Assembly: GCA_002155895.1 (NCBI GenBank)
Contig: MUMD01000005.1
Coordinates: 240 to 53,954, forward strand
From: Streptomyces rochei
Lineage (GTDB): Bacteria > Actinomycetota > Actinomycetes > Streptomycetales > Streptomycetaceae
DNA length: 53,715 nt
Direction: 5' to 3'
The position numbers were made by a program, and so were the translations under genes. A model generated the notes under the pieces. The model saw only the letters and a program-made list of their open reading frames with translations. It made no database searches and was not told where the DNA came from. Shown one piece after another: positions 31,664 to 39,732 of this stretch. How positions within the stretch are numbered: position 1 is the first letter of the stretch; each line of letters begins with the position of its first letter.

Positions 31664-33820
31664 TCAGGCAAGGCCCAGCTTCCGGAACTCCTCGCGTACC
31701 ACCGGGGCCAGCGCCCGGGCGTAGGACTCCGCCACATGGCTCTCGTCGCGGTAGACGAAGGTGTCCGCGACGACCGTGGGGCACCCGCCCCGGGGCGGGC
31801 ACAGCCAAGGCCGCGGGTCGACGACCTCGGCGCCGGCCCGGCGGGCCGCCGTCTCGCCGGCCTTTCGGAGGGTGGGCGACCTGATCGCGTCCCGCTGGTC
31901 GGCCTCGCACTCGCCCAGCCGCAGTGGATGCCGCGCCGCGCACTCCACGGCGTCGCCCTTGGGCCACGGACTGTCGAGCAGCACCGCGACCGCGCCCGCG
32001 TCACGGGCCAGCCGCCGGTACACGCGCTCGTATCCCCGCGTCCACTCCCGCGACGGGTCCGACATCCGGTGCACCGGCTCCGCCGCCTCGGAGGAGGCGG
32101 CCACCACGAGCATCGGCCGTAGCTCCGTGATCCGCCGCAGCGCCTCCTCCCGCCAGGTGTCGCAGGACGTGTACGCGCTGCCGCCGGAGCGGGTCGTGAT
32201 GTCGGCGGTCTTGCACGACGCCTTCGTCAGCGACACCAGTTTCCACCCGTTGTCGCGGCTCACCCGGTCGAGTGCCGGGAACCACTGCGCCGCGTGCGAG
32301 TCGCCGAAGAGGACGACGACCTCCCGCGAGTCCGGGTCCCCGTAGACGCAGTCGGGCGAGCGGGTGGCGCCGTAACCGACGTGGCAGCCGTCCCGGTAGA
32401 CCGCCGACCGCTGCTTCTTGACGTCCGGCAGCGCCGGGGACAGGTTGGCGGGCAACCGGTTCCCGGCCGTGGAGACCAGCCGGGCGAGCCGGTCGCCGGG
32501 ATCGCGCGCCGCCGCGAGGCTCTCGGCCAGCGCCGGGGAGCGCACCCCGGAGCTGATCGTCGGCGGGAAGGACGCCGCGACCAGGCAGAAGCACACGACG
32601 CCGGAGGTCAGACCGAGGCCGAGCCCCAGCGCCGCCCCGGGCCTGTCCCGCAGCGACGTGCGAAAGCGCACCGGATTCTCCACCAGACGCAGCGACGCCC
32701 AGGCCGGCAGCAGCGCCACCGCGCTCACTTGGAGGGACAGGGGGAGTGTGGCCGTGCGGTTCAGCGCGGCGGGGACGAGCACCAGCAGCGGCCAGTGCCA
32801 CAGGTACCAGCCGTACGAGACGTCTCCCACCCAGGTCGCGGGAGGCAGCCCGAGCAGCCGTGAGGCACCGGACGGAGACGGCCGGCAGCCGCCCGCTATC
32901 ACCAGCAGGGCGCCGAGGACGGGCAGGCCGGCGGCGTGGCCGGGGAACGGTGTGTCGGCGTCGTACACCAGGGCCGACGCGAGGATCGCGGACAGCCCGA
33001 GCCACGACCCGGCCGCGGCGACGGCACGCGGCAGCCGGGTCGGCGCCGCGGCACACAGGGCCAGCAGGCCACCGGCGCCCAACTCCCACAGCCGGGTGTG
33101 CAGGCCGAAGTACGCCCAGGACGGCGAGGCGGCGGTCGTCCGCACGCTCAGGACGTACGACACGAGACAGAGCACGGCCGGCGGCAGCACCCTCAGCCAC
33201 GGGCGCCGCACCGCCTTCCAGGTCACCAGGAGGAGCGCGGGCCACAGCAGGTAGAACTGCTCCTCCACGGACAGCGACCACAAGTGCTGGAACGGCGAGG
33301 GCGCGCCGCCCTCCTGGAGGTAGTCGGTCCCCGAGACCGCCAGGTTCACGTTCATGACGTACAGGCCGCCCGCCAGCGCGTCGTGCAGGAACTCCTCGTA
33401 GCGGATCTTCGAGGCGAAGAGCCGGCAGCCGACCAGGGTGCAGACGCAGACCAGGGACGCCGCCGGGAGGATGCGCAGCGCGCGTGCGGCGTAGAACCGC
33501 CGCAAGGACGCGGAACCGTTCCGCTCGGCCTCCCGCAGCAGGCCGGAGGTGATGACGAAGCCGGAGATGACGAAGAAGACGTCGACACCGACGTAGCCGC
33601 CGGCGAGCCAGGGCAGTCCGGCGTGCCCGAGCACCACGAGGGTGACGGCCAGACCGCGCAGCCCCTGGATGTCGCGTCGGTGCGGGCGGAGCGTCGGGAC
33701 GGGTCGCTTCGGTGCCGCCGCCCGTATCGGGCGGGAGAGGTCGGAGGTGCGTGTCACACTCCGGACTGTCCGCACACCCGGGGCGATTACCGTGTCCCCG
33801 GTCACATGACGGGTCGGCAT
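31664..33820 (-). CDS. membrane acyltransferase (AT3, OafA/YrhL type) with SGNH domain
   Basis: Up to 718 aa. The annotated ATG at 33820 has GGAGG directly adjacent and leaves only 19 bases to the divergent sigma gene, so a later GTG (for example 33757) may be the true start. The AT3 domain (about residues 45-400) has RDIQGLRGLAVTLVVLGHAG, GGYVGVDVFFVISGFVI, LWSLSVEEQFYLLWP and many membrane helices. The C-terminal extracytoplasmic SGNH domain has VVVLFGDSHAAQWFPAL and a DESHVAESYA Asp/His pair. Such proteins O-acetylate surface polysaccharides, lipids or peptidoglycan. The substrate is unknown. Confidence 0.9.
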   Translation of the reverse strand: MPTRHVTGDTVIAPGVRTVRSVTRTSDLSRPIRAAAPKRPVPTLRPHRRDIQGLRGLAVTLVVLGHAGLPWLAGGYVGVDVFFVISGFVITSGLLREAERNGSASLRRFYAARALRILPAASLVCVCTLVGCRLFASKIRYEEFLHDALAGGLYVMNVNLAVSGTDYLQEGGAPSPFQHLWSLSVEEQFYLLWPALLLVTWKAVRRPWLRVLPPAVLCLVSYVLSVRTTAASPSWAYFGLHTRLWELGAGGLLALCAAAPTRLPRAVAAAGSWLGLSAILASALVYDADTPFPGHAAGLPVLGALLVIAGGCRPSPSGASRLLGLPPATWVGDVSYGWYLWHWPLLVLVPAALNRTATLPLSLQVSAVALLPAWASLRLVENPVRFRTSLRDRPGAALGLGLGLTSGVVCFCLVAASFPPTISSGVRSPALAESLAAARDPGDRLARLVSTAGNRLPANLSPALPDVKKQRSAVYRDGCHVGYGATRSPDCVYGDPDSREVVVLFGDSHAAQWFPALDRVSRDNGWKLVSLTKASCKTADITTRSGGSAYTSCDTWREEALRRITELRPMLVVAASSEAAEPVHRMSDPSREWTRGYERVYRRLARDAGAVAVLLDSPWPKGDAVECAARHPLRLGECEADQRDAIRSPTLRKAGETAARRAGAEVVDPRPWLCPPRGGCPTVVADTFVYRDESHVAESYARALAPVVREEFRKLGLA

Positions 33821-33839
33821 CCTCCGGCCACCGAACGGT

Positions 33840-34541
33840 ATGACGCACGTCACTGACACGCCTCCCGTCCTGCGGACAGTCACAGACGTGGAGCACTCAC
33901 TGCGCGACCGTGTCCGAGCCGGGGACCCCGAGGCCTTCGGGCGACTCTTCGACACCTTCGCCCCGACCGTCCACCGGCACGCCGTACGGGTCACGGGCAA
34001 CTGGTCGACGGCCGAGGACGTCGTGTCGCTGACCTTCCTCGAGGCCTGGCGGCTGCGTGAGCGGGTGCTGGCGGAGGGGGAGAGTCTGCGCCCGTGGCTG
34101 CTCGGCATAGCGACGAACGTCATGCGCAACATGACGCGCGCGGCCCGACGGCACCGGGACGCCCTCGCCCGGCTCCCTCCCGCCGCACCGGTCCCGGACT
34201 TCGCCGACGAGGTGACGCAGCGGCTGGCCGACCAGGAGGAACTGGTCGCCGCCCAGCGGGCGTTGAGCGGCATGCGGCGCGCCGAGCGGGAGGTCTTCAC
34301 CCTGTGTGTCTGGGAGGGGCTCGATACCGCCGAGGCCGCGGAGGCCCTGGGGGTGACGGCCGGAACGGTGCGGGTGCGGCTCTCACGGGCCAGGAAGCGA
34401 CTGCGGGCGCTGACCGACGCGGAGCGCGCGCGGATGCCCGCGGCGGCCCGGCACCCGTCGGTCGGTGTGCCGACGCTCGCACGGCACACCGGAGAGGACC
34501 GGTGCGCAGTGGACCAGTGCGCGGAGGAGAGAAGACGATGA
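33840..34541 (+). CDS. ECF RNA polymerase sigma factor
   Basis: 233 aa from ATG (MTHVTDTPPVLRTVTDVEHSLRDRVRAGD); a GTG at 33888 would drop 16 residues and leave more promoter space. Region 2: DPEAFGRLFDTFAPTVHRHAVRV and WSTAEDVVSLTFLEAWR. Region 4: AQRALSGMRRAEREVFTLCVWEGLDTAEAAEALGVTAGTVRVRLSRARKRL. A 35-residue tail follows. The stop overlaps the next ATG. No zinc-binding anti-sigma gene is adjacent; the coupled CU044_5270-type membrane protein is the usual partner of this sigma type and may serve as regulator. Confidence 0.92.
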   Translation: MTHVTDTPPVLRTVTDVEHSLRDRVRAGDPEAFGRLFDTFAPTVHRHAVRVTGNWSTAEDVVSLTFLEAWRLRERVLAEGESLRPWLLGIATNVMRNMTRAARRHRDALARLPPAAPVPDFADEVTQRLADQEELVAAQRALSGMRRAEREVFTLCVWEGLDTAEAAEALGVTAGTVRVRLSRARKRLRALTDAERARMPAAARHPSVGVPTLARHTGEDRCAVDQCAEERRR

Positions 34542-35473
34542 TCCCGGAGTGGCCCCGCGGGACCGAGTACGACGAACTGGCCGAGTTGCTGCCCGCCCCC
34601 GGCGATCCGGCGCTGAACCCGGAGCGGCGCCGGGTGCTCAGGCAGCACCTGATGAGCGAGATAGGGAGGAAGCGGGCAGCCGCACCCGGGTCTCCGCGCG
34701 GCCGGCGCCTGGTCGTCTGGGCGGCGGCACCGCTGGCCCTGGCGGCCACCGTGGTGACGGGGACGGTCGTCGTCACCGGGCTGCGCGGCGGGCACGAGGT
34801 CGTGCAGAGCCCGGGCGCGGTCGCGACGACGGTCGGCAGGCCGCCGGTGATCGAGATGAAGGACGGCCAGTTCCTGTACGAACGCCGCGTGATGACGGGG
34901 GAGTACGCGGCCTACCGCGGTGACACGAGGGTGGTCCAGCGCGAGGACTGGCTCGCCGTGACAGGCAGACGGGAGGGGCTCGCCCTCACCGGGCCGCGGC
35001 CCACCGCCGCGGCCCGTCTCGACCCGGACGCGCCGACCACAGAGCACATGGCCATGTCCGGCGGCGCGGACCACCGCGAACTGCGGGAACTGCCCACCGA
35101 CCCGCGGCAATTGCTCGCGCACCTCTACCGGGAGACGGAAGGACAGGGACCGACCCACGAGGAGGCGGTGTTCGAGTACATCTCCGGCGTGCTGGAACCG
35201 GCCGTCCTGGTTCCCGGCCTCAGCGAGGCCCTCTACCGGGCCGCGCGCCGGATACCCGGCGTCGTAGTGGAGACCGGGGTCCGGGACCGGATCGGGCGGA
35301 CGGGCACCGGCCTGGCACTGTCGTCCTCCGGCACTACCCGCCCCGCCCTGGTGTTCGACGCGTCGAGCTTCGTCTTCCTCGGCGTGGAGGGGACGACCGC
35401 GCTGCTGGAGATCGGCGTGGCCGACCGGGCCGGTGAGCCGCCGGTCGACTCCTGGAACCTCGGCACCGGTTGA
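34538..35473 (+). CDS. CU044_5270 family membrane protein, sigma factor partner
   Basis: 311 aa, with its ATG overlapping the sigma stop (ATGA) and a GGAGGAGAG ribosome binding site inside the sigma gene. A short cytoplasmic N-tail (about 1-47) is followed by one membrane segment (VVWAAAPLALAATVVTGTVVVTGL, about 48-71) and a large extracytoplasmic domain. This is the layout of the CU044_5270 family often found after ECF sigma genes in actinobacteria. By position and topology it resembles an anti-sigma factor, but this function is not proven for the family. A strong hairpin follows the stop. Confidence 0.85.
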   Translation: MIPEWPRGTEYDELAELLPAPGDPALNPERRRVLRQHLMSEIGRKRAAAPGSPRGRRLVVWAAAPLALAATVVTGTVVVTGLRGGHEVVQSPGAVATTVGRPPVIEMKDGQFLYERRVMTGEYAAYRGDTRVVQREDWLAVTGRREGLALTGPRPTAAARLDPDAPTTEHMAMSGGADHRELRELPTDPRQLLAHLYRETEGQGPTHEEAVFEYISGVLEPAVLVPGLSEALYRAARRIPGVVVETGVRDRIGRTGTGLALSSSGTTRPALVFDASSFVFLGVEGTTALLEIGVADRAGEPPVDSWNLGTG

Positions 35474-35475
35474 CG

Positions 35476-35504
35476 CGGGCCGGACGGCGGCGCCGTCCGG
35501 CCCG
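35476..35504 (+). terminator. perfect 13-bp stem hairpin after sigma/CU044_5270 operon
   Basis: CGGGCCGGACGGC (35476-35488) pairs exactly with its reverse complement at 35492-35504 around a three-base loop, two bases past the stop codon. It is followed by TTAATT. This is a strong terminator for the operon. Confidence 0.8.
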
Positions 35505-35813
35505 TTAATTCGCTGGCACGGTCTCCGGGGGCGTGGTTACTCTGGCGATGCTCCGTCGACCTGCTCTGGGCCCAGCAGCGCCCTGGAAATGAGATGTTTA
35601 TGCCCCGGCCCGCGCTGAGCGCGCCTCGCCGTACCGCCTGACCGTCCGACCCCGCGCCGCTCCCGGCCGGACCGGACGCGTTCCGGGCTGTTCCGCTCCT
35701 GCCCCTCACCGCCGTGCCCGCATGCGTGCCGCGGCCGGGGCGGGTCCGTTCGCCGAGGCCGCTCGGCCTGCTCTTGCTGTCCTCACAGACCGACTCAGCA
35801 AGGAGCACACCGG
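35505..35813. other. 309-base intergenic region before RNHCP genes
   Basis: No convincing gene. It contains the second copy of the 24-nt shared motif (35672-35695) about 118 bases before the RNHCP start. A tiny open frame beginning ATGTTTATG near 35595 would encode MFMPRPALSAPRRTA, with GGAAATGAG before it; it could be a leader peptide but may be chance. The promoter of the RNHCP genes must lie here. Confidence 0.45.
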
Positions 35814-36194
35814 GTGTCCCACCCCAAGAAGGCTCATTCCAGCACGTCCCACACCGTCCTCACCGGCACCTTCGTCTGCGCGTGGTGCGGCCTGACCGTG
35901 TCCGCCGCCGCCGGCGACGGTACCCGGCGCAATCACTGCCCGTCCTGCCTGCACTCGCAGCACGTCCTCGACCACGTCGAGGGCGGATCGAGCGACTGCC
36001 ACGGCCGGATGTCGCCGATCTCCATCGCCGTACTGCGCACCGGCGACTGGATGGTCGTCCATCGCTGTGTGCGCTGCGACGAACTGACCTCCAACCCCGT
36101 CTGCGCGGACGACAACCAGCTCATCCTGATGCGCATGGCCGTGCGGCCCCTGGCCCAACCGCCCTTCCCGCTCGAAGTGTTCGGCGAGCTGTGA
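35814..36194 (+). CDS. RNHCP domain zinc-ribbon-like protein (first of a tandem pair)
   Basis: 126 aa from GTG with AAGGAG eight bases upstream. Cysteines are arranged as CAWC (22-25), RNHCPSC (39-45), Cys62, CVRC (85-88) and Cys97, with several His residues, which suggests one or two structural zinc sites. The RNHCP motif gives the family its name; the function is unknown and the domain is about 90 residues. A second, diverged copy follows after 20 bases on the same strand. Neither has a signal peptide. They likely share a transcript. Confidence 0.88.
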   Translation: MSHPKKAHSSTSHTVLTGTFVCAWCGLTVSAAAGDGTRRNHCPSCLHSQHVLDHVEGGSSDCHGRMSPISIAVLRTGDWMVVHRCVRCDELTSNPVCADDNQLILMRMAVRPLAQPPFPLEVFGEL

Positions 36195-36214
36195 GCCGGG
36201 GGAGGAGAGCGACC

Positions 36215-36643
36215 ATGCCCGGACGAGGCAGACCGAACAGACGGACCCGGTCCACCCGACGGCCGCAGCGGAGCAAGGACGTCCTGCACGGTCGGGGAGG
36301 GCGCGGGGCGAACGCCTTCCGGTGCGTGGGCTGCCGGACGGAGGTGTCACCGGAGGCGCCCGGCACCACGCACCGCAATCACTGCCCGAACTGTCTGTCC
36401 AGCCTGCACGTCGACCGACGGGTCCCGGGCGACCGGGCCGCGGACTGCCGGGGCCGGATGGAGGCGCTGAGCATGTCGGTACGGCCCGACGGTGAGTGGA
36501 TGATCATCCACCACTGTGTGGCCTGCGGCGAGCTGAGCGCCAACCGGATCGCGGGCGACGACAACGCGCTGGTGCTCGTGCGCCTCGCGCTCAAGCCCTT
36601 GAGGGACACCAGCATCGCCCATCGGGTGCTGCTGACCCTGTGA
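36215..36643 (+). CDS. RNHCP domain protein, second copy with basic N-terminus
   Basis: 142 aa with GGAGGAG before the ATG. A 33-residue, strongly basic N-terminal extension (MPGRGRPNRRTRSTRRPQRS...) is followed by the RNHCP domain: CVGC (37-40), RNHCPNC (54-60), Cys78 and CVAC (101-104). The last cysteine of the first copy (SNPVC) is replaced here by SANRIAG. A basic arm plus zinc ribbon suggests nucleic acid or ribosome binding, which is inference only. The pair ends in a long perfect hairpin. Confidence 0.85.
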   Translation: MPGRGRPNRRTRSTRRPQRSKDVLHGRGGRGANAFRCVGCRTEVSPEAPGTTHRNHCPNCLSSLHVDRRVPGDRAADCRGRMEALSMSVRPDGEWMIIHHCVACGELSANRIAGDDNALVLVRLALKPLRDTSIAHRVLLTL

Positions 36644-36674
36644 CGGCGAACGGCACCTTCACGCCGGCTGGGCC

Positions 36675-36711
36675 GGCTCGGCCACGAGTTTCCGCAACTC
36701 GTGGCCGAGCC
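36675..36711 (+). terminator. 16-bp perfect stem hairpin after RNHCP genes
   Basis: GGCTCGGCCACGAGTT (36675-36690) and its exact reverse complement (36696-36711) flank a TCCGC loop, 32 bases past the second RNHCP stop. It lacks a T-run but is among the strongest hairpins in the window and ends the pair's transcript. Confidence 0.75.
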
Positions 36712-36809
36712 GCGCCGAGCGGAAACCGCCCGCAGCTCGAAGAGCGGAGCCAAGCGGTCGCCGCCGTCGCTGATGACATAAAAAACTGTCGAGACGGGCA
36801 TGTGACAGA

Positions 36810-36815
36810 TAATCT
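36810..36815 (+). promoter_or_regulatory. -10 box TAATCT of a leaderless gene
   Basis: TAATCT ends six bases before the ATG at 36822 and no Shine-Dalgarno sequence is present. Transcription would begin at or next to the start codon, so the mRNA is probably leaderless. The -35 is not clear (CTGTCG region). Confidence 0.6.
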
Positions 36816-36821
36816 TGTCGC

Positions 36822-37448
36822 ATGAGCGATGAGACCGGAATTCCGACCCCCGACCAGAACGACACGCATTTCTGGGCCACCGTCACCACGCTGGTCGAGC
36901 CGCCCTGGAACGAGCCCACCACGGAGGACTCGTTCGCCATGGACGACAGGGTCCACGAAGCGGCCCGTGCCCTCGCCGAACGGATCTCGACCCGGGCGCT
37001 CGCCTACCGCGCCGCGGGCAAGCCCCTCGACCCCGCGCTCATGGCCGCCCCCGACCTGCAACTGGCGCTGCTCCGGGCGCTGTACGAGACCAAGCAGTCC
37101 GTCGACCGGCTGGCGGAGAGCGCCGCCACCGTCGCCGGCCGCGGCGGGGCCAGCTACGCCCAACTCGGGGCCGCCTGGGGCGGTATCAAGCGTCAGTCCG
37201 CCCGCCTCAAGTGGCCCCACGCGGTCGTCGGGAGGTACACCCGGGAATCCATCCCGCTGCACTACGCGGGCGGCAGCGCCGTCGTCCACCACGACGCGGA
37301 CGCCGACGCCTGGTGGTACAGCGCCACCGCCGCGGACCAGGAGGAGAAGGAGTCCGAGGCCGTCCACGGCACCTACGCCGAGGCGATCGCGGGCGCCACC
37401 GAGTTCCTCCTGGCGCACGCACTGCCCGACCGGGATGCGCCCGCATGA
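36822..37448 (+). CDS. hypothetical protein with helix-turn-helix-like segment
   Basis: 208 aa, probably translated from a leaderless mRNA. The N-terminal 35 residues are acidic and polar. A helical region (MDDRVHEAARALAERISTRAL to LYETKQSVDRLAESAATVAGRGG) is followed by SYAQLGAAWGGIKRQSARLKWP, which resembles a helix-turn-helix of small actinomycete regulators. The C-terminal 70 residues (SIPLHYAGGSAVVHHDADADAWWYSA) are beta-rich. I do not know the family; DNA binding is inference from the one segment. It is monocistronic and converges on the propeller gene. Confidence 0.7.
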   Translation: MSDETGIPTPDQNDTHFWATVTTLVEPPWNEPTTEDSFAMDDRVHEAARALAERISTRALAYRAAGKPLDPALMAAPDLQLALLRALYETKQSVDRLAESAATVAGRGGASYAQLGAAWGGIKRQSARLKWPHAVVGRYTRESIPLHYAGGSAVVHHDADADAWWYSATAADQEEKESEAVHGTYAEAIAGATEFLLAHALPDRDAPA

Positions 37449-37487
37449 CCCGGCTGTACCCGGGGGGCCCGGGGACCCGCGCGCTTC

Positions 37488-38513
37488 CTACGCGGCCGAC
37501 GGGAGCAGAGCCGAGGAGTCCGGTTCCGGGCCGGTGCCGAAGCCGCCGACGACGGAGAAGCGGTCGAGGTCGACCACGGCGACGGAGTCGGTGTCCAGCT
37601 GGGACACATAGGCGAGGGGCCGGTGGAGGTGGAAGGAGACGGCGGCCGGGATGCCCTCCAGGCGCAGCGAACGGATGCGGCGCAGCGTCGTGCTGTACAG
37701 GGTGAGGGTGCGGCCGACGATGTCCGTCACCAGCAGTCGCTCGTCGTCGACGGTGTACACCCGCAGCGGGTCCCCGTCCACCGTCCGGCTCCGCACCACC
37801 TTCATGGTGCGCGCATCGACGGCGACGAGGGCGGAACTCCTGCGGGCTCCGACGTACAGGGTCCTCTCGTCACGGCTGAGGCAACTGCTCTCGGGCAGTT
37901 GGCCGGGAGTCACCACCAGCGGAGGTACGGAGGCGTCGTGAGGGCGCACGAGGCTGACCGTGTGCGACAGCAGGCCCGTGACGAAGGCCCGTTCACCGTC
38001 CCGGCTGAGCGCGAACAGGTGGGTCTTGAGCCCGTGTGCGGGCACCGCCCTCGTCGGGGCCTGATCGGTGGCGGGCGTGTCGAACCCGAGCAGCACCGCC
38101 TTCTCCTCGCTCAGGGCGTAGACCCGGTCGCGGTCGTCGATGCCCATGCCGTGGATGCGGTTGAACGGCCGTGTGTCGATCGTCCGGACCAGGGAACGCC
38201 CGGCGAGGTCGATGACGAAGACGGCCGAGCCGCCCTCACCGACGCTCGCGGACATGCGTACTCCGTAGTGCCCGACGTAGGCGAAGCGCCTGCGGGAGTC
38301 GACGACCATCTCGTGCGGGTACTGCGGCAGTGCCACCCGCCGCGACAGCCGGCCTGACGACACGTCGTAGAAACCGACCGCGTGACCGCTCTTCTCCACG
38401 ACCACCAGCACGTCCGAACCAGCCGCCCCGCCGGTGGCGGAGGCCGTCGCCGTGAGGCCGGACGCCAACGGTCCGGCGCCGGCGGCCATGAGCACGGTGC
38501 GTCGTGTCACCAC
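37488..38513 (-). CDS. secreted YVTN/WD40-like beta-propeller protein
   Basis: 341 aa from two consecutive GTG codons after GAGGGAC. The N-terminus VVTRRTVLMAAGAGPLASGLTATASATGG looks like an export signal, probably Tat-type because of the RR pair. Propeller repeats follow: LPQYPHEMVVDSRRRFAYVGHYG, HGMGIDDRDRVYALSEEKAVLLGFDT, HLFALSRDGERAFVTGLLSHTVSLV, SSCLSRDERTLYVGARR, and so on, about six or seven blades. Related in fold, not in sequence, to the lipoprotein propeller at 30.5 kb. The ligand is unknown. Confidence 0.85.
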   Translation of the reverse strand: MVTRRTVLMAAGAGPLASGLTATASATGGAAGSDVLVVVEKSGHAVGFYDVSSGRLSRRVALPQYPHEMVVDSRRRFAYVGHYGVRMSASVGEGGSAVFVIDLAGRSLVRTIDTRPFNRIHGMGIDDRDRVYALSEEKAVLLGFDTPATDQAPTRAVPAHGLKTHLFALSRDGERAFVTGLLSHTVSLVRPHDASVPPLVVTPGQLPESSCLSRDERTLYVGARRSSALVAVDARTMKVVRSRTVDGDPLRVYTVDDERLLVTDIVGRTLTLYSTTLRRIRSLRLEGIPAAVSFHLHRPLAYVSQLDTDSVAVVDLDRFSVVGGFGTGPEPDSSALLPSAA

Positions 38514-38739
38514 TGTCCCTCACCTCGGTCTCGCGGTCGTCCGTCGTCTCCTGCGCGAGGTGGCGCGGTCGCCTCACGTCCACTCCCGAGACTCATGCCT
38601 GTCCGTGGAGCCCGGCAAACCGGCGCGCCCGCGCGCGGTGTCCGGGACGGCGGGCCTCCGGCATCCACCGGGCGGGAAGGCCGGTGATGCGCCATCATGC
38701 AGCGGTAGCGACGGCATCGTCGGAATGGGGGGAATGCCG

Positions 38740-39351
38740 ATGGGCGGGGCGACTCTGGCGCTGGTGGCGGCCGTGGTCGGTGGCCTGGTCTCGCTGGTCT
38801 CGGTGTGGTTCACGCAGCGCTCCGCGCGGCGGATGCGCGAGTTGGAGTTGGCGCACACCGAGCGTCACCGGCAGGAGGACCGGGAACAGGCTCGGCGGGA
38901 CCGGCTGTTCGCGGAACGGCACGCCGGCTACATCCGGTTCAGCGCGGCCACCCGGGCGGTCCGGGACGTACTGGCCGCCTGTCTGCACGACTTCCTGCGT
39001 GACGGGGCGCTCACGGAGGCGCGGCGTTCGGACCTCGCCGAGCGCTGGAACGCGTACGTCGTCCAGCACGCGGAGGCGCACATCATCGTCTCCAACGAGG
39101 TTCTGGAGGCGGTGGGCAGGGTCAACGGCGCGCTGCGGCGGACCTACGGGCTGGTGCAGCGGCTGGACGCCGGTCCCGCGGGCCCGGATGTGACGACGGA
39201 GGCGTTGCGGAGGCGGCTGGACGATCTCTGGGAGCCGCTGGAGTACCTGCGGGAGACGATGCGGGGAGACCTCGGGCTCGACGAGCCCGCCCTTCCGGCG
39301 GCGGTGACCGATGACTCCCGCACCTCCGGCGCCCGCGCGCCCGACGCCTGA
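38740..39351 (+). CDS. hypothetical single-pass membrane protein with coiled coil
   Basis: 203 aa from the ATG seven bases after GGGGGG; ATGs at 38725 and 38734 are in frame but badly spaced. The N-terminus MGGATLALVAAVVGGLVSLVSVWFTQ is a membrane anchor, followed by a long charged coiled coil (RRMRELELAHTERHRQEDREQARRDRLFAERH) and a helical C-terminal region. This layout is common in Streptomyces as a conserved hypothetical; no catalytic motifs are visible. It may be a membrane-tethered adaptor. No operon partner. Confidence 0.75.
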   Translation: MGGATLALVAAVVGGLVSLVSVWFTQRSARRMRELELAHTERHRQEDREQARRDRLFAERHAGYIRFSAATRAVRDVLAACLHDFLRDGALTEARRSDLAERWNAYVVQHAEAHIIVSNEVLEAVGRVNGALRRTYGLVQRLDAGPAGPDVTTEALRRRLDDLWEPLEYLRETMRGDLGLDEPALPAAVTDDSRTSGARAPDA

Positions 39352-39434
39352 GCGCCGACCGCGCGAGTGGACTTGGTCGGACGCGGGTCGGCGGGCCGGT
39401 CACGAGACGCGGGGCTGCGGCTTCGGACGGGCCG

Positions 39435-39680
39435 TCAGGACGCGGGGCGGGGACCGCCGGGCCGGAACCGCTCCACCCCGACGATGTGCCGCACCTTCAC
39501 CGGACGCACGATCACCGCGACCCGCTGCTCCCCCGGCATGGCCCACTCGAACCGTTCGCTGCCCAGGTACTTGTGGGCCAGCCGGTCCATCCGGTCGTGC
39601 GCCTCCGGTCCCTCGATGAAGCGGGTCACCACTCCGCTGATCTGAGAGGTGATGCGCCGCAAGGCGCCCCCGCTCTCCAT
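39435..39680 (-). pseudogene. C-terminal remnant of a PNPOx-like protein
   Basis: 81 codons that encode only the second half of a pyridoxamine-phosphate-oxidase-like domain. ISGVVTRFIEGPEAHDRMDRLAHKYLG and PGEQRVAVIVRPVKVRHIVGVE match the last strands and helix of these proteins, while the flavin-binding first half is missing. Directly upstream is the cellulase terminator hairpin, so there is no room for the rest. An ATG with no ribosome binding site begins the frame. It is probably a decayed fragment, although expression of a short protein cannot be excluded. Confidence 0.65.
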
Positions 39681-39687
39681 GCCGCAC

Positions 39688-39726
39688 GGGGCTCCGGGGC
39701 GCCGCCCACCGGCGCCCCGGAGCCCC
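39688..39726 (-). terminator. 17-bp perfect stem hairpin after cellulase gene
   Basis: GGGGCTCCGGGGCGCCG (39688-39704) is followed after a CCCAC loop by its exact reverse complement (39710-39726). It lies six bases past the cellulase stop on the minus strand. No T-run; a strong terminator for the gene. Confidence 0.8.
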
Positions 39727-39732
39727 GGCGCC

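Noticed and set aside
33860-35158. Minus-strand extension of the acyltransferase frame across the sigma operon
   Set aside because: The frame stays open only because of GC bias; acyltransferase homology begins after the 33.8 kb starts, and the sigma and CU044_5270 genes are clear on the other strand.
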